Source: an uncultured Demequina sp.
Lineage (GTDB): Bacteria; Actinomycetota; Actinomycetes; Actinomycetales; Demequinaceae
Direction: 5' to 3'
Length of the DNA stretch: 50,644 nucleotides
Assembly (NCBI GenBank): GCA_937925595.1
Contig: CALALQ010000258.1
Location: forward strand, 1-50,644
The notes under the pieces were generated by a model. That model ran no database searches and was not told the DNA's origin. It saw only the letters and a list, made by a program, of their open reading frames with translations. Position numbers and translations under genes: made by a program. Below are positions 7,089 to 14,712 of the stretch, one piece after another. Position 1 is the stretch's first letter, and every line of letters begins with the position of its first letter.

Positions 7089-7774
7089 CACGCCACGTCC
7101 CGTGTGTCGATGATCTTCAGGCCGGTGCTCGGCGCGCGCAGCACTGTGGCGTGCGCGTGCACGTCTTCGATCCGGTTCTGGAAGACGCGGGCGCTCTGAG
7201 CGTGCTCGCGCTGAGCGTCGCCCGGATCGCGCTCTTCCCGCCAGCTCGACGTGAGGATGCGGTTGGAGGCCAGGCGGACCGCGCGAGCGAGCGGAGAGTT
7301 GCCGTCGAGCGGGGCCTGTCCATCCGCGGTCATGGCGAGCACGTCGCGCACGACGATGGCGACCGCATCGGCGCGAGACTGCCCTTCGGCTTCCAGCGCG
7401 AGCTGCTGATGCGCCAGCGCCTTGGCGAACTCCGGCTCGTCGGCCAGGAAGGTCTTGATCTGCTCCACGAACCACGCGGCTGAGTGGATCGTCACGACAG
7501 GGCGCGGAGCAGGCCAGTGACGCTCAGGCTCCCGCATGGCGAGACGCTGTAGGTCGAGCAGGCGCAGGGCGTTCTCGTCGCCCTTATCGGCCGTCATGTG
7601 TGCGTGGCTGAGCATGGTCGCGAGCGCCTTGGTCTCGTCGCGGTCGAGAGCGACCTGATCGGCGAAGCGACGGGACAGCTCGGCGTCCGACTTGACGAGC
7701 GCCAGCAGGCGGTCACGGGCCGGATCGTCCTGCCGGATGGCCAGGGTCTTCTGCTCGGTCTTGGTGGCAGCCAT
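7088..7774 (-). CDS. Hypothetical protein, element A core operon
   Basis: This 228-aa protein is of unknown function. It is largely helical with a conserved-looking central block (WPAPRPVVTIHSAAWFVEQIKTFL) and no membrane segment. Start ATG at 7774 overlaps the upstream stop as TAATG, and its own stop overlaps the next gene. The chain of one-base overlaps implies fixed stoichiometry with its neighbours, perhaps subunits of one complex; that is inference. Confidence 0.7.
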   Translation of the reverse strand: MAATKTEQKTLAIRQDDPARDRLLALVKSDAELSRRFADQVALDRDETKALATMLSHAHMTADKGDENALRLLDLQRLAMREPERHWPAPRPVVTIHSAAWFVEQIKTFLADEPEFAKALAHQQLALEAEGQSRADAVAIVVRDVLAMTADGQAPLDGNSPLARAVRLASNRILTSSWREERDPGDAQREHAQSARVFQNRIEDVHAHATVLRAPSTGLKIIDTRDVA

Positions 7775-7986
7775 TAGAAGTTGCCCTTTGCCGGCCGCTG
7801 CGTCTTGGTCGAGCCGGTGACTTCCACGCGGTCGGAATCCGTGACGATCTCGCCCGGACGCTTGCGCGGCAGCGGCGTGACCGGATCGGGCGTGGGTGGG
7901 TTGCTGGCGAAGGTGCCGCGCTGCGACGGCAGTCGGCTCGCCTTCGGGTTCGTGATCGTGACGCGAGGCGTCGTCTTTCTGGCCAT
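7774..7986 (-). CDS. Small basic hypothetical protein (70 aa)
   Basis: The 70-aa product is rich in Pro, Thr, Lys and Arg with no hydrophobic core, so it is probably disordered or nucleic-acid binding. ATG at 7986 has AAAGGAC about 10 bases upstream. It ends in a TAATG overlap with the next gene. A longer in-frame ORF to 8199 would be encoded across the primase end and its repeat clusters and is not supported. Confidence 0.55.
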   Translation of the reverse strand: MARKTTPRVTITNPKASRLPSQRGTFASNPPTPDPVTPLPRKRPGEIVTDSDRVEVTGSTKTQRPAKGNF

Positions 7987-8052
7987 CAGTGGGCCGTCCT
8001 TTCTGTAGGTGTATTCATGGGGCAGTGGTGGCGCGGATTCAGCGGCGGGGGT

Positions 8053-8197
8053 GCGACCGAAGCGACGGAAGCGACCAAAGGGGTCGTGAGGGTCATGCCG
8101 CCTGACCTTCGGTCGCTTTGGTCTCTTCGGTCGCAGTGCGCACGGCGTGCCAGCGCTCGGCCGAGCGGCCTTTTGTCGCTTCGGTCGCTTTGGTCGC
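8053..8197. repeat. Iteron-like 9-bp triplets at the primase 3' end
   Basis: Three clusters, each of three tandem 9-mers. 8053-8079 reads (plus strand) GCGACCGAA, GCGACGGAA, GCGACCAAA. 8108-8134 and 8171-8197 read the reverse complement family (TTCGGTCGC, TTTGGTCTC, TTCGGTCGC and TTTTGTCGC, TTCGGTCGC, TTTGGTCGC). The first cluster lies after the primase stop and is inverted relative to the other two, so the block can fold into long stems. The coding copies give ATE/ATK tripeptides. Confidence 0.75.
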
Positions 8198-10174
8198 AAG
8201 GCCAGCGGCGTGCAGCGCCTTTAGCGCCGTGTCGATCTCGCCGCCGGTCCGGTGACGGTCGAAGAGGTCGCGGATCTCGGTCCGCGTCAGGCCATCTCCA
8301 GCGTCGAGCAGGCGTTGGTGTAGACGATCTGCGAGCGGGTCTCCCGTGGCGGTCTGGAAGATGATCGCCGTGCTCTGCTCGATGTAGGTCCAGACGGCCA
8401 GCGCGGCGCGGAGGTGGACGGCCTTGATCGTTGCCGAGCGATCCAGCAGCGCGTAGATGAGTGAGATCCGCAGGACATGGGAGGGAGCGCGGGCGAGAAG
8501 ATTTCCGAGCTGTCCCGGGCGCTCTGCGACAAGCTCGGCGTAGGTCTTGGTCCACAGCTCGCGAGCATCGGCGTCCCACGGAATCGCTCGCGCGCGCTTG
8601 AACTTGGAATCTGCCAGCGCCGACTTGATCTGCCCGATCTCGTCGGAGAAGTCCACGCTCTCGATGTCGCCACCGAACGGCAGCAGCTTGGAGCGCCTGA
8701 CGAGCGCGAAGAGAAAGCGGTTGGCGTAGCCGTTGGCGTGCTCGCTTGCGGGTAGCTCTCGCCGCAGTTCGTCGGGCGTGATGTGGGCGATGATGCTGAT
8801 GTGCGGCGCGCTGGCCTTTAGCGGCGAGTTGCGCGTCAACGTCTGCAAGCTCTTGCCGTCGTATGCCTGGCGGATGAGCGCCGAGAGCGTGTTCCCCTCG
8901 CGACGAGCGACTTTCAGCGCCGAAGCGAACTCGGACTCGCTGACGATCAGGCGCTTGTCCTCAACTCCCGGATCTACCGGGATGAGACGTTCTTCCTCGC
9001 CGTCGTCGGTCTTGACGATCTTGGTCTTGAACTCCGGATCGCGGACGGCGTAGATGACGCCTTCGCCAGACGAGAGTCCGCTGACCTCTCGTGTTTCTGC
9101 CCACGTCGTATCTGCCAGAGCGATGGGACGCCTGGCCTGGCCGTAGCTCGTCCCCTTGCGGCCGCTCGACGTGTTGCCGACGAGTGCCAGGTACAGATTC
9201 GTCCCGTGGCGGTCGGCTTCAACGCGAGCGTGGGGGAGGCGTCCGGCAGCGTTGCCGACGAGCACGACAAGCTGAAGCAGGACGGCGTGGAGATCCGCTT
9301 CCGTGTGCGGTTCGACCTTGCGGACGATGGAGCCGATCACGCCGTGGTAGGCGTCCTCGCCCATCGGCATTGGCCACTCTGGCTGCGACCGAAGCGACAT
9401 AGGCGACCGAAGTTCCTTCTGCCCGCCAGGCTTTCCAAAGCGCTCTTCCGGCGTCTTGAGCTTGGGTAGCTCGGAGAGGATGTAGCTCGACCAAAGCTGA
9501 TCGACAGTTCCGCCAGCGGCCAGGAAGTCGTCCACGCCGGTCTTCGGGTCTCCTTTGACCTTCGGCAGCTTCACATAGAGCACGGATGCGCCCTCGTGTT
9601 CAAGCCATGCACCGAGCTGGCGCATCGCTTCATGGACGGCCGAGTTCGTCATCGCGTCGGCGTCGTAGGCGATGACCACCTGACGCTTGTCGAGATACCC
9701 ACGAAGCGCGAGAAGATCCGGGTGGACCTCGGCAGTCACTGGGCTGGTGCGTGCCTTCCACGACCAGACGCCGGGGATGCCGATGGCGAGCTGTCCGGCG
9801 CTGACCAACGCGTCCACCTTGCGAGCACCTTCCGTGATCCAGATCGCCTTGGTCGTGTCCTTGATGTGCAGGCGCGTGAAGGTCGGCACGTCGAAGCAGA
9901 TCTGCGCCCTGTCCGGGGTCTCGTACTTGATGCGCCCCTTGCCGTTCACGCGCGGGTTGTCCGGGCGGATCTGGTGCCCGACGATCTCCCCCGCCATGTC
10001 GCGCGTCGGGATGACCAGCGCGGGCACAGTCTGCTGATAACCAGCGAACCCGAGAGCGGCGAGATCTTGCGGCTTGCTCGCCGTGAAGTAGCCGCGCTGC
10101 GCGACGACCTCCGGTGAGATCGAAGAAGATTCGAGCAGCGCGCGGTGCGTATCGTTCAGAGGAGGACTCATCAC
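8093..10174 (-). CDS. Primase-helicase (DUF3854 toprim-like plus DUF3987-like)
   Basis: This 693-aa replication protein has two parts. Residues of about 1-235 resemble DUF3854/toprim-like primase regions: an early zinc-free lead, IWITEGARKVDAL (the conserved E-G of toprim folds) and VVIAYDADAMTN (the D-x-D). Residues of about 270-640 resemble DUF3987, an AAA-type helicase family, with a P-loop-like GNTSSGRKGT, a Walker-B-like RLIVSESEF and HISIIAHITPDELRRE. The C-terminal region DRLHQRLLDAGDGLTRTEIRDLF looks like a winged helix. It would replicate the excised element. The last 35 codons are built largely of 9-bp repeats. Start ATG at 10174; a second ATG follows directly. Confidence 0.85.
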   Translation of the reverse strand: MMSPPLNDTHRALLESSSISPEVVAQRGYFTASKPQDLAALGFAGYQQTVPALVIPTRDMAGEIVGHQIRPDNPRVNGKGRIKYETPDRAQICFDVPTFTRLHIKDTTKAIWITEGARKVDALVSAGQLAIGIPGVWSWKARTSPVTAEVHPDLLALRGYLDKRQVVIAYDADAMTNSAVHEAMRQLGAWLEHEGASVLYVKLPKVKGDPKTGVDDFLAAGGTVDQLWSSYILSELPKLKTPEERFGKPGGQKELRSPMSLRSQPEWPMPMGEDAYHGVIGSIVRKVEPHTEADLHAVLLQLVVLVGNAAGRLPHARVEADRHGTNLYLALVGNTSSGRKGTSYGQARRPIALADTTWAETREVSGLSSGEGVIYAVRDPEFKTKIVKTDDGEEERLIPVDPGVEDKRLIVSESEFASALKVARREGNTLSALIRQAYDGKSLQTLTRNSPLKASAPHISIIAHITPDELRRELPASEHANGYANRFLFALVRRSKLLPFGGDIESVDFSDEIGQIKSALADSKFKRARAIPWDADARELWTKTYAELVAERPGQLGNLLARAPSHVLRISLIYALLDRSATIKAVHLRAALAVWTYIEQSTAIIFQTATGDPLADRLHQRLLDAGDGLTRTEIRDLFDRHRTGGEIDTALKALHAAGLATKATEATKGRSAERWHAVRTATEETKATEGQAA
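9385..9411. repeat. Fourth 9-bp triplet cluster inside the primase gene
   Basis: GCGACCGAA, GCGACATAG, GCGACCGAA in tandem (plus strand), matching the clusters at 8053-8197. Here the unit is read in a different frame from the 3' copies (LRS-PMS-LRS instead of ATE/ATK). It falls at the linker between the primase and helicase halves. Confidence 0.7.
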
Positions 10175-10228
10175 TCGTACCTGATGGGGCCAATGCGAGC
10201 GCCGCCCATTGCCGGGGCGGCGTTCGTC

Positions 10229-10417
10229 TTAGGTGGCCTCACGCTCCCGGTTCGTGGAGTTCGTGGAGAGCGGTAGCGACGTACGGATGACCTCCATGAC
10301 CGAGCGCCCGCGCTGCTCTGCGAGCGTGACCAGCTCGGCCTTCTCGTCGCGCGTGAGCAGCAGCTTCACGACCTCGCGACGGGGCGCAGAAGCAGGTGGA
10401 TAGGACGTGCGGGCCAA
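10229..10417 (-). CDS. Ribbon-helix-helix (CopG-like) protein
   Basis: The 62-aa protein contains one RHH unit: strand VVKLLLTRDEK, helix AELVTLAEQRG, and helix VMEVIRTSLPL. It probably binds DNA as a dimer and may control the primase operon 54 bp downstream, by analogy with plasmid copy-number regulators. It opens the leftward core operon of the element and faces the 433-bp control region to the right. Confidence 0.7.
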   Translation of the reverse strand: MARTSYPPASAPRREVVKLLLTRDEKAELVTLAEQRGRSVMEVIRTSLPLSTNSTNREREAT

Positions 10418-10850
10418 GGATGCCTCCTGACAAGACGGGACGGGGAGTGGAGCGCGCCCGGCGTGTGCTGCTTGTCAGGTGAGGACGATCCCTCGGAGTG
10501 TCTGCTTCCTGCTCTCTCGGCGGGATAGGCGCTGAGTGAACAGTACCGCTTTTCCCCTGCTCAGGGGCACAATTGTTCCTTATGTGGCCCTCTTAGGATC
10601 ACATCAACTGCGCTTATGTATCTACGTTCCAGCTATAAGCGTTGCTGTCGTGAATCGGCTACGATCTGCCTACCGTGTGACGCTGGCTTTGAGCGGCACA
10701 GCAGAGCGCGGCTGAGGGCAACCGAATCCTCCGGAAGACGTGCCGGAGTTGCGCTCACGACGCGCCCGAGATCTGTGCCCTCCGGTCTCGGGCGTTCGTC
10801 GTTCCGGCTTCCCGTAGCGTTGCGGCTGACATCGACGCGGAGGGATCGAC
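10418..10850. other. Control region / possible origin of element A
   Basis: This 433-bp gene-free stretch separates the leftward core operon from rightward genes. Positions of about 10530-10660 are clearly poorer in GC than the surroundings. A small hairpin (CCCCT-GCTC-AGGGG, 10554-10567) and an inverted repeat (CGCTTAT 10611-10617 with ATAAGCG 10635-10641) lie there. A 9-bp stem hairpin (CGCCCGAGA 10763-10771 with its complement near 10786-10794) follows. Divergent promoters are expected here; an origin next to the primase is possible but unproven. Confidence 0.4.
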
Positions 10851-11048
10851 GTGAAGAGCAAGCTCATCATCGAGTTGGACCGCATCAAGGACCAGTCCGA
10901 CACCGGGTCAGGGATGCCGGATCTCGGCCACGACATCTACTTCGTCAAGGCCAACATTCTCGACCTCGAATGGACCGACAACAACGGCAAGGTCCACAAG
11001 CTCGGAGAGAAGTACACCGTGGGTGCCCTCCGCACGGAGAGCAGCTAG
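10851..11048 (+). CDS. Small hypothetical protein (65 aa)
   Basis: GTG at 10851 is preceded by CGGAGGG at good spacing. The 65-aa product is acidic and soluble (SKLIIELDRIKD..., DLGHDIYFVKANILDLEW) and is not recognised. It could be a small regulator or inhibitor, since it is alone on the plus strand beside the control region. It overlaps the convergent gene at 11045 by 4 bp. Confidence 0.55.
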   Translation: MKSKLIIELDRIKDQSDTGSGMPDLGHDIYFVKANILDLEWTDNNGKVHKLGEKYTVGALRTESS

Positions 11049-11473
11049 GGCAGCTCGGCGGCGGTGCTCTCGATGGTCTGGCCCTGACCAATCTGCTGAC
11101 GCAAGATGCCGCCCACGGGGCCGTTGGTCAGCTTGTCACTAAGGATCGCGATCAGCTCTTCGCGTGAGCGGGCCTCATGCTCGGCCTTGCGCTCGCCAGA
11201 GTCGATGCGCTCGGCAGAAAGCGCGGTCTTAATCAGCAGCTCGACCATCTTGGAGCGCTGGGCAGGGCTGCCGGTCTTCAGCACCGTCTTGACCTGACGG
11301 CGGATCTCGTCGCGGTTCTCGGCGATCAGGCTCAGCGCCAGATCGGATGCTGAACGGGGGCGCTCGATAGAGCTGGTAGCCGGTCGAGCGCGCTTGCGGC
11401 CGAGCTGCCCGCGCTGATGCATCTCCTTGGCGAGATCCGAGCGGCGCTGGCGTTCGGCGGGGCTGAGGGCCAT
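11045..11473 (-). CDS. Hypothetical protein, possible DNA-binding accessory
   Basis: The 142-aa protein starts at ATG 11473 with TGAGGG upstream; an in-frame start at 11656 would add an unlikely lead. It begins with LSPAERQRRSDLAKEMHQRGQLG, which resembles the basic helical start of small terminase or homing-type accessory proteins, and continues with helices (SDLALSLIAENRDEIRRQVKTVL). I do not assign a family. The 264 bp to its right up to 11738 holds promoters only. Confidence 0.55.
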   Translation of the reverse strand: MALSPAERQRRSDLAKEMHQRGQLGRKRARPATSSIERPRSASDLALSLIAENRDEIRRQVKTVLKTGSPAQRSKMVELLIKTALSAERIDSGERKAEHEARSREELIAILSDKLTNGPVGGILRQQIGQGQTIESTAAELP

Positions 11474-11737
11474 ACCCTCAGAATACCGGGAGGGGGTGTA
11501 TCTGCGCGTTTTCTGCTCAGGGCGTTGGAAGGCGTAGACCAAGAGGGCGAGCACGCCGTCAAACGAGCACAGCGCGGGGGAGAGCGTGCGATTTTTGGGC
11601 AGATTCCGCACTCTGCCCGTGATCTCGGATTGCAGACTCGTACAGACGCCGCACATGGGTCTACAAGCCGGCCGTACATACGCAAGTAGACGGTGCCCGC
11701 CTCTTGTAGCGCTCAGGATCTGTAGACATACGTAGCA

Positions 11738-12502
11738 ATGTCCGATGCGCCTGATGCGCCCGACCGTGCCGAGATCGCTCGTCTCTTGGATGAGCTGGGA
11801 GACGACGAGAAAGCGAGCGCGAGCCGCATCGCGGTCTGCGAAGTGATCGCGTCAGCCCTCGCCCAACTCGGCAAGCTGCTCTGGGTCTCGGGCTACTTCG
11901 TCGGCCAGGACCGTGTCTCGGGAGAATCCCCGTTCCAGTTCGGTGACGATGGCGCGGTCGGCATCGCCACGGTCTGCCAGATCGGAGGTGAGCTTTCAGC
12001 GGGCGCGGTGGCGCTGCTGAAGGCCGGCAATCAGTACGCGGCCAGTGCGCTCATCCGCCAGCTTGTCGAGGTCGAATATCTAGCTGATGCCTTCGCCGTC
12101 GAGGACGAGATCGCCGCGCAGTGGCTCCGCGCCGACCGAGACGAACGCCGGACGTTCTGGTCCCCTGGCAAGCTGCGTGACCGCGCGAACGGCCGATTCC
12201 TCAATACGGACTACTGGCATCACTGCGAGGTGGGCGGCCATCCGACAACGCGCGGCATGGGGCTGCTGCCGGACCACCACCGCCTGAACATCGCGTATCT
12301 CTGGGTCGATATGGCCGGACATCTCTCAGGCATCTGGCGATCCTCCCTCGCGAGCGCTGTGCGGCTCAAGCACGGTGCTGTTCCGGGCGAGACGCGCGTG
12401 CGCGAAGTGAACGCTGCAATCGACCACTGGCACGCGACGGATGGCATGTACGCCGCGCTCGGGGACCTGAACCGCATCCTTCGCGACGATGCTGTGGCTT
12501 GA
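11738..12502 (+). CDS. DUF5677-like hypothetical protein (HEPN-like)
   Basis: The 254-aa protein contains ELSAGAVALLKAGNQYAASALIRQLVEVEYLADAF, typical of DUF5677-type proteins in which an R-x-L-x-E helix lies in an all-helical HEPN-like fold. HEPN relatives include RNases in defence systems, but the classical Rx4-6H motif is not clear here. It is one of the few plus-strand genes in the element, with its own upstream region, so it looks like independently expressed cargo. The family call is from memory of the motif. Confidence 0.5.
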   Translation: MSDAPDAPDRAEIARLLDELGDDEKASASRIAVCEVIASALAQLGKLLWVSGYFVGQDRVSGESPFQFGDDGAVGIATVCQIGGELSAGAVALLKAGNQYAASALIRQLVEVEYLADAFAVEDEIAAQWLRADRDERRTFWSPGKLRDRANGRFLNTDYWHHCEVGGHPTTRGMGLLPDHHRLNIAYLWVDMAGHLSGIWRSSLASAVRLKHGAVPGETRVREVNAAIDHWHATDGMYAALGDLNRILRDDAVA

Positions 12503-12514
12503 CCGCAAATAGGG

Positions 12515-12817
12515 CTACGTAGAGCTGTCGGGCGCGGCGAAGTGCGGCGCAAGCTCGGCCACCGCCTCGTCGTAGATCTCGTCGTTCATGTCGACCCCGC
12601 GCTCTTCGCAGAGAGCCATGCAGCGCCGTGCCACGCGGTCAGCCAACTGCAAGGGCGAGCCGCCGCGAATCTCGGTGTAGTGCTCGCCGACCTCGCCGGT
12701 GATGCATAGCGCGACGACGCTCCGGAATCCCTCCGGCGTGGAGCACGGTGGCGAGTTCCGACGAACGGAATGGTCCGAATTCGCGTTTCCAGCGAAGGAG
12801 TAGCCGACAAGTTCCGC
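12515..12817 (-). pseudogene. Start-less ORF downstream of the DUF6650-like gene
   Basis: A 100-codon open frame follows directly, in the same frame, after the TGA stop of the gene at 12818. Its product has protein-like composition (e.g. FRSVVALCITGEVGEHYTEI, LADRVARRCMALCEERGVDM) but has no ATG, GTG or TTG near its beginning; the first ATG leaves only 34 codons. It could be the detached C-terminus of the upstream gene after a nonsense mutation, a readthrough product, or a separate gene with its start lost. Confidence 0.4.
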
Positions 12818-13309
12818 TCAGCCGTCGGTCGGGTCGAGCGGGAGGATCACCGCCAGCTCGTCGGGCACGTCCAAGTCGTAACGGACGGCCAGCGTGGCGA
12901 TGTGCAGCCCGAAGACGCCTCGGAGCTCGCCAAGCGCTTGGTAGAAGGTCGAGCGCTCCCAGTCGTGGTGCGAGCTGCGCCGCACGTACAGGCCGCGCTC
13001 GTCGCTCGCGTCGTAGTCGCCCGCGAACTTCCGACACGCCGCACGCATCGCTCGCAGGATGTCGCCCAACTCGTTGGCGATGCCGCCCTTGGCAAGCGTC
13101 TCGGTCAGGAACCGGCGGATGTCAAAGACGGACTGCACCGCGTAGTCAGGTAGTTCGATGTCGTGCGGGTCGTACAACACGCGCCGATCTTCTAGGTACG
13201 AGATCACGGCACTGGCAACATCACGATCAAGCTGTGGAGGCGTCCACTGCACTCCGAAGAACGGAGTGCTGAACCCCGTGATTCTGCCGGCGATTTCGGA
13301 CGGCTTCAT
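12818..13309 (-). CDS. DUF6650-like hypothetical protein
   Basis: The 163-aa protein opens with MKPSEIAGRITGFSTPFFGV followed by a W..P motif and later ISYLEDRRVLYDPHD. This is a signature I associate with DUF6650, a family found near defence and mobile genes whose role is unknown. The body is helical with several Trp and His residues. The gene starts 4 bp after the stop of the 13314 gene, so they form an operon. Its in-frame continuation past the TGA is described separately. Confidence 0.6.
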   Translation of the reverse strand: MKPSEIAGRITGFSTPFFGVQWTPPQLDRDVASAVISYLEDRRVLYDPHDIELPDYAVQSVFDIRRFLTETLAKGGIANELGDILRAMRAACRKFAGDYDASDERGLYVRRSSHHDWERSTFYQALGELRGVFGLHIATLAVRYDLDVPDELAVILPLDPTDG

Positions 13310-13313
13310 GGCC

Positions 13314-13925
13314 CTAATGTTGGTCGTTGTCGTCGATCATGAACTCTTCCAACGCGCGCAAGTACAGACCGAACTTCCACGCTGCGAGAAGATCGCGATA
13401 CGCGATGTCGTTGGGGATCTGGGTGATGGCCTCCAAGAGTCGATCCGCCAGGGAGAGTCGGAGATCTCCACCGATCCCTGGCACTGCCCAGAGCGGGCCA
13501 CCTTGCTCGACGTTCGGGCGGCCCGGTTCGCTGAGAACCATCCCGCACGCGAACTCCGTCATCGCGTCGTAGGCCGAGATGCCTTCCTCATCCTTGGTCC
13601 CGAGGAAATCGGCAAGCGCCCGACCCATATCCAGATCTGCTTCGCGTGCGGCATGGAAGGCATCGAACTCAGCAGCGCGCGAGAAGTAGCCGAGACGCGC
13701 AGCGGCTTGGCCAGCCAGGATCGCTTGATCCGACAGTTCCCGCTGGGCCAGGTACGGGAGGCCAATCTGTAGCGACTTCAGAACGTGCTCTGGGAGCTTC
13801 ACGTCTTCCATCGCTTCCGCGACCTCTGAGACCAGATCCTCAACCAGATCATCGGTCTTCTCGGATGGCACCATCACGTAGTCGTTCTCGTCGCGGCTCT
13901 TCCGACGCTTGCTGAACAAACCCAT
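13314..13925 (-). CDS. Hypothetical cargo protein
   Basis: The 203-aa protein starts at ATG 13925 (AGGGAG 7 bases upstream), giving MGLFSKRRKSRDEND, a short basic N-terminus with no membrane span. The rest is helical and acidic, with possible TPR-like segments (SDQAILAGQAAARLGYFSRAAEFDAFHAAREAD). It ends in IDDNDQH. It is the first gene of a two-gene unit with the DUF6650-like protein and has its own conserved promoter-like element upstream. No family recognised. Confidence 0.6.
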   Translation of the reverse strand: MGLFSKRRKSRDENDYVMVPSEKTDDLVEDLVSEVAEAMEDVKLPEHVLKSLQIGLPYLAQRELSDQAILAGQAAARLGYFSRAAEFDAFHAAREADLDMGRALADFLGTKDEEGISAYDAMTEFACGMVLSEPGRPNVEQGGPLWAVPGIGGDLRLSLADRLLEAITQIPNDIAYRDLLAAWKFGLYLRALEEFMIDDNDQH

Positions 13926-13987
13926 TGCGTCTCCCTTGATGAACGAGTCGCACCCTACCCGCGACCCCCGCAGTAGGTGACGCATTC

Positions 13988-14017
13988 CTAGCCGGGGTGC
14001 CGCCGGTATGTAGGTAC
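13988..14017 (-). promoter_or_regulatory. Conserved promoter-like element, copy 1
   Basis: These 30 bp match 14558-14587 at 24 positions. On the minus strand the block reads CTACA...GCGGCAC-CCGGCTAG, ending in a TAGGAA-type -10 hexamer. It lies 63 bp upstream of the gene start at 13925. Confidence 0.5.
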
Positions 14018-14026
14018 AGCGGTACG

Positions 14027-14518
14027 TCAGCAGGGCACGACGCTGCCGACGACGCTCAGCGCCAAGCCGATCACGAGCAAAGGCGCGATCCGGCGCTGAA
14101 GCCGCTCGGCGGATGCCTGGCTCTCTCGCCGCTGTTTCTCCTGAGCGTCGATCAGCTCGCGCGTCCGCCTCGCCTCGGAGTGCGCCTGCTGACGGGCATC
14201 CGTCGCCTGCTGAGCAAGACTCCGGATCTCTGCTTCGAGCAGTTCGACGCGCTGCTCAAGCGTGGGTCCGGCCGCTGGAATCTTCTCCACGGTCGCCGAG
14301 TCCGTCAGGGTGAAGGAGTCATGCACGGCTACGCGGATGTCGCGGCCCGGTGGTGATGCGTCAAGGATGGACCGGATCTCTTTAGCGATCTCCTGCCCGG
14401 CTTTCCGCAACGCGACGAGTGAGCGGCGAATCTTCCCGACCTCCACGACCGCCCAAGCCACGCCTGCGATCTGCAAGCCCCCGCCGAGCACGATCAGGAC
14501 GTGAGAGAGGCAGGGCAC
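14027..14518 (-). CDS. Membrane protein with internal coiled coil
   Basis: The 163-aa protein has a hydrophobic segment near each end: VLIVLGGGLQIAGVAWAVVEV at the N-terminus and PLLVIGLALSVVGSVV at the C-terminus. Between them is a long charged helix (ELLEAEIRSLAQQATDARQQAHSEARRTREL...) typical of a coiled coil, about 100 residues. This could span or brace the membrane. Start GTG at 14518 has GAGAAG upstream and a conserved promoter-like element 40 bp away. Function unknown. Confidence 0.6.
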   Translation of the reverse strand: MPCLSHVLIVLGGGLQIAGVAWAVVEVGKIRRSLVALRKAGQEIAKEIRSILDASPPGRDIRVAVHDSFTLTDSATVEKIPAAGPTLEQRVELLEAEIRSLAQQATDARQQAHSEARRTRELIDAQEKQRRESQASAERLQRRIAPLLVIGLALSVVGSVVPC

Positions 14519-14557
14519 GGCCGGGAATCTTCTCGACGCTGCCGGACAGGTCGCACG

Positions 14558-14587
14558 CTAGCCGGAGTGCCGCATGGCTGTAGCTAC
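14558..14587 (-). promoter_or_regulatory. Conserved promoter-like element, copy 2
   Basis: The second copy of the 30-bp element (24 of 30 bases shared with 13988-14017). On the minus strand it ends in TAGCGT, a fair -10 hexamer. It lies 40 bp upstream of the membrane protein start at 14518. Confidence 0.5.
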
Positions 14588-14680
14588 ATCGAGTGCACCG
14601 GAGGCGAACAGCGGTACATCGGCTCGCAAGGTGCTCGCAAGGCCCCGGAGCGGAAAGTAATGGGGGCACCCCGAAACGAC

Positions 14681-14707
14681 AGAACCCCGCTCTACAGGCG
14701 GGGTTCT
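14681..14707 (-). terminator. Element-supplied tRNA terminator
   Basis: A 10-bp stem (AGAACCCCGC with GCGGGGTTCT) and a 7-base loop lie 6 bp inside the right att copy. After integration the tRNA reconstituted at this end would use it. Its position equals that of the chromosomal terminator beside the left copy, while the sequence differs. Confidence 0.75.
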
Positions 14708-14712
14708 GAGAA

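Noticed and set aside
14278..14546. Similar words GGAATCTTCTCSACG at 14278 and 14524
   Set aside because: Short and imperfect; may be a small internal duplication but has no clear meaning.
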